From positions 310,001 to 374,000 of the forward strand of contig NZ_JPHF01000003.1 in assembly GCF_000814325.1 (NCBI RefSeq): 64,000 nucleotides of DNA. The letters run 5' to 3'. The notes beneath the pieces are model-generated. The model saw only the letters and a program-made list of their open reading frames with translations, made no database searches and had not been told where the DNA came from. Shown in pieces: positions 7,949-16,021 of the stretch. The number at the start of each line of letters is the position of its first letter. Within the stretch, counting starts at the first letter, position 1. Origin of the DNA: Flavihumibacter sp. ZG627. GTDB taxonomy: Bacteria; Bacteroidota; Bacteroidia; Chitinophagales; Chitinophagaceae. Made by a program: the position numbers and the translations under genes.

Positions 7949-8725
7949 ATGGATGGTTTTATGAATGGTTATACTGATGTGCATGGAATAAGAATGTATT
8001 ATGAGATTTATGGCCAGGGGAAACCCCTTGTTTTGATACATGGCGGCGGCTCCACCATCCAGACAAATTTTGGTAAAATCATACCATTACTTGCTAAAAG
8101 CCGGCAACTGATAGCGGTGGAATTACAGGCTCACGGACGAACAAGTGATAGAAATGCAGATCTTTCTTTTGAGCAGGATGCCGATGATGTTGCCAGGTTT
8201 CTCAAAAACATGAACATAAGCAAGGCAGATATTTTTGGTTTCAGCAATGGGGGAACCACAACCTTACAAATAGCTATTCGCCACCCTGAAGTAGTTGATC
8301 ATTTAATTGTAGGTTCAGCGTTGGCAAAAAGAAACGGCGTTCCAGAATGGTTTTGGGAATTTATGGAACAGGCAAAGCTGGAGAATATGCCGGAGCAGCT
8401 TAAAGAAGGGTACCTCGCTGTTGCTACTGATCCGAGTGGCTTACAAATTATGCATGACAGGGACGTAAAGCGAATGGTCAATTTTAAAGATATACCAGAG
8501 GAAGAAATAAAATCCATTAAAGCAGCAACCCTTATCATTACAGGCGATAAAGATATTATTAAACCCGAGCATGCTATTGAGCTGCACCGGCAAATTGCGA
8601 ATTCAGCATTGGCAATAATTCCAGGTGGTCATGGAGAATACATTGGGGAAATAACAACATTAAAACCTGACTTTAAAGAAAGCGACCTTGTTATACCGAT
8701 GATTGAAAAGTTCCTGGATAAATAG
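7949..8725 (+). CDS. alpha/beta hydrolase
   Basis: The 258-residue cytoplasmic protein has the alpha/beta hydrolase signature. 'PLVLIHGGGS' provides the oxyanion region, 'FGFSNGG' is the nucleophile elbow with the catalytic Ser, 'LIITGDKDII' gives the acid, and 'IIPGGHGEY' supplies the His. The order matches the family, so it should be active. The substrate is unknown; esterases, lactonases and C-C hydrolases share this fold. It begins 11 bases after the sulfatase gene and is probably in the same transcript. Confidence 0.9.
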   Translation: MDGFMNGYTDVHGIRMYYEIYGQGKPLVLIHGGGSTIQTNFGKIIPLLAKSRQLIAVELQAHGRTSDRNADLSFEQDADDVARFLKNMNISKADIFGFSNGGTTTLQIAIRHPEVVDHLIVGSALAKRNGVPEWFWEFMEQAKLENMPEQLKEGYLAVATDPSGLQIMHDRDVKRMVNFKDIPEEEIKSIKAATLIITGDKDIIKPEHAIELHRQIANSALAIIPGGHGEYIGEITTLKPDFKESDLVIPMIEKFLDK

Positions 8726-8744
8726 CAGGAGAAAATTAATTGCA

Positions 8745-9926
8745 ATGAATCCTAAAAGAATGATAAGATTATTACCATCATTTTGCCTTCTGCTACTTGT
8801 TCACGCATCCCTCAATGCACAAAAACCAAGGGCAAGAGATATTGGAATCCCTTTTAATGGTACCACTGGAAAGTACAATGCAATTACTGATGTAAAGGGA
8901 ATTGAAGTGGGCTATAGTACTATTATATCCGGGCAGGGGAAGAATATACTTGGCAAGGGCCCGGTGAGGACGGGTGTTACAGCCATATTACCAAGAGGCA
9001 GAAATAATAATCCTGTTTACGCTAACTGGTATTCGTTGAACGGAAATGGGGAAATGACGGGAACAACATGGATCACAGAATCAGGATTTTTAGAAACGCC
9101 CATCATGATCACAAACACTAACAGTGTTGGTGTAGTAAGGGATGCTGTGTTGAAATGGTTTGTTGAGAATCATTGGTATAAAGAGGATTTCTGGTACACT
9201 TACCCTGTGGTGGCAGAAACATACGACGGGTTTTTAAATGATATCTATGGTTTCCAGGTAAAGGAAAGTCACGCTTATGAGGCTTTGAATACTGCTTCTG
9301 CAGGTCTAGTTAAAGAGGGAAATGTTGGTGGTGGAACCGGAATGATGTGTCTTGGGTTCAAGGGTGGCACCGGAACTGCTTCCCGCATTATAAAACTTGG
9401 AGACTCAACCTACACAATTGGTGTATTGGTACAAGCCAATTTTGGAAGAAAATCATCATTGGTAATTACTGGTGTTCCTGTAGGCAGGGAGTTAATGGAC
9501 ACCTTGAATAACGAATTCAATTTACCTCCTCAATCTTACAGGCAGGAAGGAGATGGTTCAATTATTGTGGTAGTTGCTACGGATGCGCCCTTTCTTCCTC
9601 ACCAGTTAAAGCGTCTGGCACAAAGGGTTCCGCTGGGCATAGGAAATGTGGGAGGGTATGGAACGAATGGATCGGGAGATATATTTATTGCATTCTCTAC
9701 TGCGAACCCAGCGGCGTTCAACAGATTCGACTATGCAAAACTTGAAGTACTGCCAAATGATGCCATGGATCCTTTTTTTGAAGCAACGATACAGTCGGTG
9801 GAAGAGTCAATTATTAACGCAATGGTTGCAGCGGAGACAATGGAGGGAATCAACGGCAATAAATCTCATGCGCTTCCCCATAAACTGGTTATTGATTTAT
9901 TAAGGAAGTATAAAAGGATAAAGTAG
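8745..9926 (+). CDS. P1-family (DmpA-like) aminopeptidase, exported
   Basis: The ATG at 8745 gives a 393-residue protein with a signal peptide (to about residue 26, ...ASLNAQ). P1 enzymes are self-cleaving N-terminal nucleophile hydrolases acting on L-amino-acid amides, D-esters or beta-peptides. The autoprocessing site fits G|S in 'EGDGSIIVVVATDAP'. The part from that Ser to the C-terminus is about 122 residues, close to the small subunit of DmpA. 'GNVGGGTGMMCLGFKGGTGT' and 'TNGSGDIFIAFSTANP' are family hallmarks. An earlier in-frame ATG at 8703 would overlap the previous gene and hide the signal peptide. Confidence 0.9.
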   Translation: MNPKRMIRLLPSFCLLLLVHASLNAQKPRARDIGIPFNGTTGKYNAITDVKGIEVGYSTIISGQGKNILGKGPVRTGVTAILPRGRNNNPVYANWYSLNGNGEMTGTTWITESGFLETPIMITNTNSVGVVRDAVLKWFVENHWYKEDFWYTYPVVAETYDGFLNDIYGFQVKESHAYEALNTASAGLVKEGNVGGGTGMMCLGFKGGTGTASRIIKLGDSTYTIGVLVQANFGRKSSLVITGVPVGRELMDTLNNEFNLPPQSYRQEGDGSIIVVVATDAPFLPHQLKRLAQRVPLGIGNVGGYGTNGSGDIFIAFSTANPAAFNRFDYAKLEVLPNDAMDPFFEATIQSVEESIINAMVAAETMEGINGNKSHALPHKLVIDLLRKYKRIK

Positions 9927-9947
9927 AAACTCCAAAATCAGCATATA

Positions 9948-10337
9948 ATGAGGCAGGAAATTTCAGCGTATAACGAGCAGCAAACTCCGGCAGATAAGGA
10001 TATTTGTGATAAGCTGGCAAATATTATAGATAAGGAACTGGTTGGTACGGAGAATAAGATCTGGCATGCCCATCCTGTCTGGTTTTTAGAGGGTAATCCT
10101 ATTGTTGGTTATAGCAAACAGAAAGGTGGGGTAAGGCTGATGTTCTGGAGTGGCGCCGACTTTGACGAAGAGAACCTTGATGTAAGGGGAGAGAAATTTA
10201 AAGACGCCTCCATATTTTATAATAAGGTTTCAGAAATAATGGAGAGCGATTTGAAACGATGGTTAGAAAAGTCTAGGGTTATACAGTGGGACTATAAAAA
10301 CATCGTCAAGAGGAAGGGAAGACTTGAAAGGCTTTAA
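9948..10337 (+). CDS. DUF1801 domain protein
   Basis: The 129-residue protein is full length for DUF1801. An N-terminal helical segment with 'ICDKLANIIDKEL' is followed by 'KIWHAHPVWFLEGNPIVGYSKQ' and 'GVRLMFWSGADFDEENLDV'. The fold resembles bacterial YdhG-like or frataxin-like small proteins, and the role is unknown. It is cytoplasmic, with no export signal. A second, truncated DUF1801 copy is visible at 19.9 kb, so this family has been duplicated or gained more than once here. Confidence 0.85.
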   Translation: MRQEISAYNEQQTPADKDICDKLANIIDKELVGTENKIWHAHPVWFLEGNPIVGYSKQKGGVRLMFWSGADFDEENLDVRGEKFKDASIFYNKVSEIMESDLKRWLEKSRVIQWDYKNIVKRKGRLERL

Positions 10338-10368
10338 TTGTCAATAAACTAAAGTTAACCAGTAATAT

Positions 10369-10734
10369 ATGAAAACAACTCCCGAACATGATGAGCGCAT
10401 TGCGAAAATGAGTTTCGCTTCGGTGTATCCCCATTATGTTACAAAGGTTGAGCGGAAGGGCAGAACGAAGGAAGAATTGCACCAGGTAATAGAGTGGTTG
10501 ACGGGTTTCAATGACAAAATGATACAGGAGTTGATTGATGAGAAAGTTAGTTTTGAGACCTTCTTTCAAAAAGCAAAAATAAATCCGGGTGCCAGCCTAA
10601 TTACTGGTGTGATCTGCGGGTACCGGGTAGAGGAAATCGAGAATCCTTTAACACAAAAAGCACGCTACCTTGATAAGCTGGTGGATGAACTGGCGAAAGG
10701 AAGAAAGATGGAGAAGATCCTGCGAAAAGTTTAA
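10369..10734 (+). CDS. DUF2200 domain protein
   Basis: The 121-residue protein matches DUF2200 from end to end. It has '[22 protein letters not shown]', '[19 protein letters not shown]', and then '[41 protein letters not shown]'. The family is small, cytoplasmic and uncharacterised. It sits 31 bases after DUF1801 on the same strand. A frame on the opposite strand in this region is a shadow. Confidence 0.9.
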   Translation: MKTTPEHDERIAKMSFASVYPHYVTKVERKGRTKEELHQVIEWLTGFNDKMIQELIDEKVSFETFFQKAKINPGASLITGVICGYRVEEIENPLTQKARYLDKLVDELAKGRKMEKILRKV

Positions 10735-10758
10735 TGAATAAAGTCAGCTTACTTTTAA

Positions 10759-10961
10759 TATGAGACACATTTCCCCAAAGAAACCAATGCAAACTCCGCA
10801 GACACAGTAATGGTTTCTGAAGATGGTAAATATCTAGGGAAAGATAGAGATCCGTTTTGTTGGGGAACAAAATTGGATCAAAAGACATGAGTACGTTTAT
10901 CAAAGAGAGTAAAGATGAAATAAAGTTTGAAATGCGTTATGAAGACTGGAGAAATGAATGA
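10759..10961 (+). pseudogene. possible gene remnant before arr
   Basis: One frame reads a coding-like stretch ('SADTVMVSEDGKYLGKDRD', 'PFCWGTKLDQ') and stops at 10888. The adjacent frame opens at ATG 10887 and reads 'MSTFIKESKDEIKFEMRYED' into the start of arr. A one-base shift would join them into about 65 residues. I do not recognise a family, and both pieces are short, so chance is possible. The neighbourhood of decayed genes makes a remnant plausible. Confidence 0.3.
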
Positions 10962-11349
10962 TGAGAAGTTCTATCATGGAACGAAGGCAAACCTGAATAT
11001 TGGGGACCTGATCGAACCTGGGTTTAATTCAAACTATGGAACGAGAAAAAAGGCCTCTTTTATTTACTTAACTGCCACATTGGATGCTGCTATCTGGGGA
11101 GCAGAACTTAGTATCGGTGAAGGTGCCGGAAGAATCTATATTGTTGAGCCTACCGGTCCTATTGAGGATGATCCCAATTTGACGGACAAAAAGTTCCCGG
11201 GAAATCCAACTAAATCCTACAGATCAAGGGATCCGCTTCGGGTTATAGGTGAGGTAAATGGTTGGCAAGGGCACCCGCCGGAGCAGCTTAAGGCTATGAA
11301 AGATCATCTTGATCGGCTTAAGGAATTGGGAATTGAGGCAATTGATTAA
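10954..11349 (+). CDS. arr: rifamycin ADP-ribosyltransferase, Arr family
   Basis: The protein is about 131 residues from the ATG at 10954; an in-frame ATG at 10939 is the alternative. It carries the Arr hallmarks: 'FYHGTKANLNIGDLIEPGFN' at the N-terminus, 'FIYLTATLDAAIWGAEL', 'GRIYIVEPTGPIEDDPNLTD', 'KSYRSRDPLRV' and 'GWQGHPPEQLKAM'. Arr enzymes transfer ADP-ribose from NAD+ to a rifamycin hydroxyl and inactivate the antibiotic. The match is close along the whole length, so activity is likely. Chromosomal arr genes are widespread in soil bacteria. Nothing nearby marks a mobile resistance element. Confidence 0.92.
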   Translation: MNDEKFYHGTKANLNIGDLIEPGFNSNYGTRKKASFIYLTATLDAAIWGAELSIGEGAGRIYIVEPTGPIEDDPNLTDKKFPGNPTKSYRSRDPLRVIGEVNGWQGHPPEQLKAMKDHLDRLKELGIEAID

Positions 11350-11422
11350 TACAAGCTGGACAAATGAACGAAAATGAGGAAGGTATTTTGATATTTGATA
11401 CTAAAACATTCACAAGTGCAAG

Positions 11423-11782
11423 ATGGATAAAGTAAATATTGCAGAGAAGCTATCCCTGTTTCAGGATCATTGGAACCCAAGGATCGTTGGAGAACTGAAT
11501 GGTCAGCATGTGAAGCTTGTGAAATTTAAAGGCGAGTTTGTTTGGCATAAGCATGATAATGAGGATGAATTATTCTATGTGTTGAAGGGAAGCTTTAGAA
11601 TGGAGTATCGAGACAAGACTATTGAGATCAATGAAAATGAATTCCTGGTAGTGCCGAGAGGAGTAGAACACAGACCCGTAGCTGAGAGCGAAGTTTCGAT
11701 AATGTTGTTTGAACCTGGTACCACAATAAACACCGGTGATCAAATATCCAATCTGACAAGGGAGAAGCTGGATTCAATTTAA
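11423..11782 (+). CDS. small cupin-domain protein
   Basis: The 119-residue protein is a single-domain cupin. The first motif is 'FVWHKHDNEDELFYVLKGSF', with two His and a Glu. The second is 'FLVVPRGVEHRPVAESE', with the third His. The ligands for a metal site are therefore complete. Small cupins of this kind have many roles (isomerase, dioxygenase, sensor), so no substrate is claimed. It is intact, unlike the cupin remnant at 2.2 kb. Confidence 0.88.
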   Translation: MDKVNIAEKLSLFQDHWNPRIVGELNGQHVKLVKFKGEFVWHKHDNEDELFYVLKGSFRMEYRDKTIEINENEFLVVPRGVEHRPVAESEVSIMLFEPGTTINTGDQISNLTREKLDSI

Positions 11783-11789
11783 TGGATGT

Positions 11790-12727
11790 ATGCAACACTC
11801 ATTGGTTCCGGAAAATAAACAAAAAGTTCTCTTCCGCAAACAAAGACTATCATAATTGCCGGCGCTACAGGACAATTAGGTCAAAGAATAGCCCATCATT
11901 TATTAAATTCCAATCATCGGGTAATTGCATTGGTAAGAAAAGAAACTAATTCAACTAGCGCATCCCAGTTAGAAAAGCAGGGTGTTGTTTTATGTGAGGT
12001 GGACTTTAATGATCCATCTCAATTAGTTAGAGCATGCACAGGTGCGCATTGCATTGTTTCAGCTTTAAACGGATTGGAGGATGTAATGATTGATTTGCAA
12101 ATGAATCTTCTTCATGCCGCTATTGATGCAGGCGTTCCTCGTTTTATTCCTTCTGATTATTGTATTAATTATACAAAATTACCTGACGGGAGTAACCGTA
12201 ACCTGGATTTGCGGAGAAAGTTCAATGAGCAACTGGACAAAACACCGATTGAGGCAACATCTATTCTGAATGGCATGTTCACCGATCTGCTTACTGGTGA
12301 GGCTCCATTAATTCTGTTTGGACTTAAGCGCGTTATATACTGGGGTGATGCCAACCAGAACCTTGATTTTACCACTTTGGAAAATACTGCTGAATACACT
12401 GGACGTGCTGCTGTTGATGAGGCAACACCACGTTATCTTCGTATTGCCGGTGATGTAGTTAATGCAGAAGGATTGAAGGATGCAGTAACAGCGGCAACTG
12501 GAAATGGATTTAAATTATTAAGGGTAGGAGGTTTGGGTGGCCTTAAGACAATGATTAATATTACCCGAACAATTATTCCCAAAAAGGAAGAGGTCTTTCC
12601 TCCCTGGCAGGGCATGCAATACTTACACAATATGCTTTCCGGCAAGCCTAAATTTTCAGCTTTGGATAATGATCGGTACCAGGGTATTCGGTGGACTACT
12701 GTTCAGGAAGTATTGGCTAAAAGGTAA
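11790..12727 (+). pseudogene. NmrA-like NAD(P)-binding protein, frameshifted near start
   Basis: From about 11822 to 12727 a complete NmrA/isoflavone-reductase-like protein reads in one frame: Rossmann motif 'TIIIAGATGQLGQR', 'LVRKET', 'GVPRFIPSDYCINYTKLPDG', 'SILNGMFTDLLTGEAPLILF' and 'WQGMQYLHNMLSGKPKF'. That frame has a TAA at 11816 and no ATG before the Rossmann motif. The adjacent frame opens at ATG 11790 and reads MQHSLVPENKQKVLF up to about 11830. One missing base near 11829-11835 would join the two parts. A non-ATG start inside the motif would break the nucleotide-binding site. It is therefore either a recent pseudogene or a sequence error. Confidence 0.7.
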
Positions 12728-12756
12728 TAGCTGGTTATCACTGCAATTAAAACATT

Positions 12757-13758
12757 ATGAAGTATGTTTTCTTTTTATTGGTATTGCTTGCAGTAGTATC
12801 CTGCAGAGGGAAATCAGATACGATTAAAGATGTTGTTGGATCTGAAAGATTCGAATTGGTGGAGAACTGGTCGGAAGCAGGAGATATCCAGCTTGGTCAA
12901 CCTACCGGTATCGGTGTGGGAAAGAACGATCATCTTTTTATCTTTCACCGTGCTGGTCGTAAATGGACCGAACCCTTCCCCGATTCCGTTATTTCAGCCA
13001 ATACAATCATGGAGTTGGATAAGTCCGGCAAGGTTGTCAACACATGGGGTGGCAACTATTTTATTATGCCCCATGGTTTAACGGTTGACAAAGAGAATAA
13101 TATCTGGGTAACGGATGTTGGCCTGCACCAGGTTTTCAAGTTTACTAAGGAAGGAAGATTGCTTATGAAATTAGGTGTCGTGAAACAACCGGGCAATGAT
13201 TCTTTGCATTTCAATCTTCCCACTGATATAGCTGTTGCTGATGATGGTTATTTCTATGTTAGCGATGGCTATGGTAACAGTAGGGTAGTCAAATTTTCTC
13301 CCACTGGAAAATATATCAAATCATGGGGTAGATACGGAACATGCGAGGGGGAATTCAACATACCGCATGGTATAACAATTGGTGAGAAGAATATTATTTA
13401 TGTTGCCGACAGGCAGAATAACCGAGTACAATTATTTGACAGCTCGGGTAATTTTTTAAAAGAGTTGAAAAATGATGAGGATGTGGAGCAACTTCCCTCT
13501 CTTACTCTTGACTATAAAGGTAACCTTTATGTTATTGACTATGATCCAACTATAATGGAGGACAGCACTGTGAAAGGCTCCACTATATTTATGTTTGACT
13601 CAGCGCAAAAAGTCAGTACTCATTTTGGAGCAAAGGGGTCAGGTGGAAGAACAAGTTCATGGTTTCATGATATAGCAATAGATAGCAAGGGCAATATTTA
13701 CGTGGGAGATATTCGTGCGTCAAAGGTTTTGAAATTCAGGAGAAAGGATTTGTTTTAA
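12757..13758 (+). CDS. NHL-repeat beta-propeller lipoprotein, amidating-lyase-like
   Basis: The 333-residue protein has a lipoprotein signal (lipobox LAVVSC, Cys16). It folds as NHL-type blades with repeated 'PHGLTVDKENNIWVTDVGLH', 'LPTDIAVADDGYFYVSDGYGN', 'IPHGITIGEKNIIYVADRQN' and 'HDIAIDSKGNIYVGDIRA'. The arrangement of His and Asp around blade starts resembles the peptidyl-alpha-hydroxyglycine alpha-amidating lyase (PAL) propeller, which binds metal through His. Bacterial PAL-like proteins are uncharacterised. Anchoring to the periplasmic or outer membrane is expected. A general NHL sensor or binding protein is the alternative. Confidence 0.8.
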   Translation: MKYVFFLLVLLAVVSCRGKSDTIKDVVGSERFELVENWSEAGDIQLGQPTGIGVGKNDHLFIFHRAGRKWTEPFPDSVISANTIMELDKSGKVVNTWGGNYFIMPHGLTVDKENNIWVTDVGLHQVFKFTKEGRLLMKLGVVKQPGNDSLHFNLPTDIAVADDGYFYVSDGYGNSRVVKFSPTGKYIKSWGRYGTCEGEFNIPHGITIGEKNIIYVADRQNNRVQLFDSSGNFLKELKNDEDVEQLPSLTLDYKGNLYVIDYDPTIMEDSTVKGSTIFMFDSAQKVSTHFGAKGSGGRTSSWFHDIAIDSKGNIYVGDIRASKVLKFRRKDLF

Positions 13759-13811
13759 TTACCAGAGGAAATATTTAAATTTCAGTATAGGGTTATTTAA
13801 AATAACTGCAT

Positions 13812-15230
13812 ATGCTTAACGTAAAATTAAGTACGCTGCTACTTTTCTTTGTGCTAGTTGTTTCAAAGGCTGATTCACAAAATACTATTCACAAGGCAGA
13901 ATATGAATTTGATGCGGTTAACTCAGCAGTCCTTCAGCTCTATAAAGATAAACCCATTGTTGCGATTGGCGAAGGACAACATAACAGTGCATTAACTTTT
14001 CAGTAGTTATATACGCTCTTAAATGAAAAGCAGTTCCCCGATGTTGTAAATAATATTGTTGTTGAGTTTGGGGCATCAGAATACCAGCAGGTAATGGATG
14101 ATTTTGTAAATAATAAGGATGTACCTGATAGTCTACTTAAAAAATGCTGGCGTGAAACAACCCAGATCCTCGTGTGGGACAACCCGATATATGAAGCGTT
14201 TTTCAGACAAGTAAGACAACGAAACAGTGGACTCCCGGAAAATAAAAGAATCCGTGTGCTCCTTGGGGATCGTTCTTTTGGGAGTAAAGAGAACAACGAT
14301 GAACATTGTTTTAATATCATCAGGCATGAGGTTCTGGAAAAAAACCAAACTGCCTTGCTGATCTTCGGAGATTTACATTTTGTCAAAAGGGATGTCTTCA
14401 CCAACTACGCACCTGCTGGAGAATTAAACAAGGAATTTCTTAATGTAATTCAACTATTGGATATAGATTATCCGAATATGGCAATAAGTATATGGGGAAG
14501 TATCAACACTAACGACTCGCTCACAAAGCAGATCCTTGAAAGAGAGAATATTCGTGTAGGATCATTGGTTCGTACGTCTGATTCTAGGCTGGGAGACGTT
14601 GATTTCAGGGTGTTCTATCCATATCCAACCCAGTATCGAACTGATAATATTGGAAGGGATATTGATACATCCAGGCATATACAAATGACAATGAAGCATA
14701 TTGTTGACTATATCATTTACAGGGGAAGCTGGGAAGAACAAAATTACCTGGCTCCAAGACCTGATGATTTATATGCGGATACAGTTTATCTGAATGAATT
14801 AATCAGGCGGGAGCAGTTAGTTAATATCCCTCCCTACAGAGTGCGATTATATTTTTATAAGATTCTGGGATCGGAGGAATTTATTCCCTTTGCAAAGGCA
14901 ATGGAAAATGAAAACATCAATTCTATTAATTCTTTATATATACCGCTGAAAAGAATGATTCCTGAAGCGAACAGAATGGATGTCCTGAATTATGTAGGTT
15001 ATTTTTATTTGAAAAAGAAAGAAATTAAGAAATCAATCGGAGCTTTCAAGTTGGCTGTTCGCGAGTATCCCGACAAGTTCAATCCATATTTAGGTCTGGG
15101 TGATGCTTATCTGGCTAATGATGAAAAGGGAAAGGCAATTAAAAGTTATGAAGATGCTTTGTTAAGAAGCCCCGGTAACACGATGATCAAGGATAAAATT
15201 GATCAATTAAAAATTAATGATAGCCGATAG
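13812..15230 (+). pseudogene. esterase-like plus TPR exported protein, interrupted by amber codon
   Basis: A signal peptide (MLNVKLSTLLLFFVLVVSKADS) and the motif 'KPIVAIGEGQHNSALTF' open the gene. A TAG at 14004-14006 then interrupts the frame, and the same frame continues uninterrupted to 15230. The continuation reads 'VVEFGASEYQQVMDDF', 'RIRVLLGDRSFG', 'LLIFGDLHFVKRD' and a C-terminal TPR region ('YPDKFNPYLGLGDAYLANDE'). GExxH plus a later 'GDLHF' recalls the erythromycin-esterase/ChaN-like hydrolase fold. Read-through or internal restart at 14094 is possible, but a restart would lose the export signal and the active-site loop. A single nonsense mutation is the simplest view. Confidence 0.75.
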
Positions 15231-15234
15231 TTTC

Positions 15235-15918
15235 TCATGGAATTCTTCGCAAGAAGTAAAAATTCATAACACCATTTCTTGTAAACCCCAATCTTTCATA
15301 TAGGTCGATAGCTCTTTTGTTATCAGCACGAACATGTAAAAACGGAACCCTGTTTTCAATAAGTATGCTATTGACCTGGTGTTTTATCAGTTGCTGTGCA
15401 TATCCCCTACCACCATAATCGGGGTTGGTGCATACTGCACTTATTTCTATATGATCATAAACATGAAGTCGTCTGCCTGTCATAGCCACCAGCTCATCAT
15501 GATGGATTATTCCAAAGTAGTTGCCAAACTCAATGGTTCTTTTGCCAAAAGGACCCGGTTTGGTAAGTGTTGCAAGATTTACCATTTGATCCACATGTTG
15601 TTGCCCAAGGGCGACCAGTTCAGAAAAGATATCATCAAATCCCTTTTCAGACAGGTATAAAAACTGGGCACCGTGAACAAATTGAATCAATTCCCAGCCC
15701 TTTGGTGTAGATATTTCATTGCGGGTTGCATAAAGTATTTTCCGGTCTGAAGGCAATTGCTGGTGCAAGTCTTTGAAGCCATCTGTATAGGATTCAGGAA
15801 AACCCACAAAAGGAGAAACTTCTTTATCAAAATATTTTACCTGTCCCTCACCCAAGGCTTTGCCTGCATCACCGGAAAGCAAAGCATAGTAAACGGGGTT
15901 ATCGAGGAACTCCTTCAT
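15235..15918 (-). CDS. GNAT-family N-acetyltransferase
   Basis: The 227-residue protein has a C-terminal GNAT core with the acetyl-CoA loop in 'NPDYGGRGYAQQLIKHQ' and the family ending 'HVRADNKRAIDLYERLGFTR'. The N-terminal 110 residues form a divergent helper domain, as in FR47-like acetyltransferases. It is cytoplasmic with unknown substrate. It is the first minus-strand gene after the long plus-strand run, and its stop lies four bases from the stop of the interrupted TPR gene. A TATATTTG element lies just upstream of its start. Confidence 0.88.
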   Translation of the reverse strand: MKEFLDNPVYYALLSGDAGKALGEGQVKYFDKEVSPFVGFPESYTDGFKDLHQQLPSDRKILYATRNEISTPKGWELIQFVHGAQFLYLSEKGFDDIFSELVALGQQHVDQMVNLATLTKPGPFGKRTIEFGNYFGIIHHDELVAMTGRRLHVYDHIEISAVCTNPDYGGRGYAQQLIKHQVNSILIENRVPFLHVRADNKRAIDLYERLGFTRNGVMNFYFLRRIP

Positions 15919-15923
15919 CCCCC

Positions 15924-15931
15924 CAAATATA
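15924..15931 (-). promoter_or_regulatory. TAnnTTTG element before GNAT gene
   Basis: On the minus strand TATATTTG matches the Bacteroidota -7 consensus. It lies five bases before the ATG at 15918. Such a short distance implies a leaderless or nearly leaderless mRNA. No convincing -33 element was seen. Confidence 0.4.
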
Positions 15932-16021
15932 CTTCTCCTTGTTCATTTAAAGATTTTGGGGAGCAAGCTGTAACCAGGATGATATCCATGCGTCTAATCA
16001 ACTACCAACATCATTGTTCAC

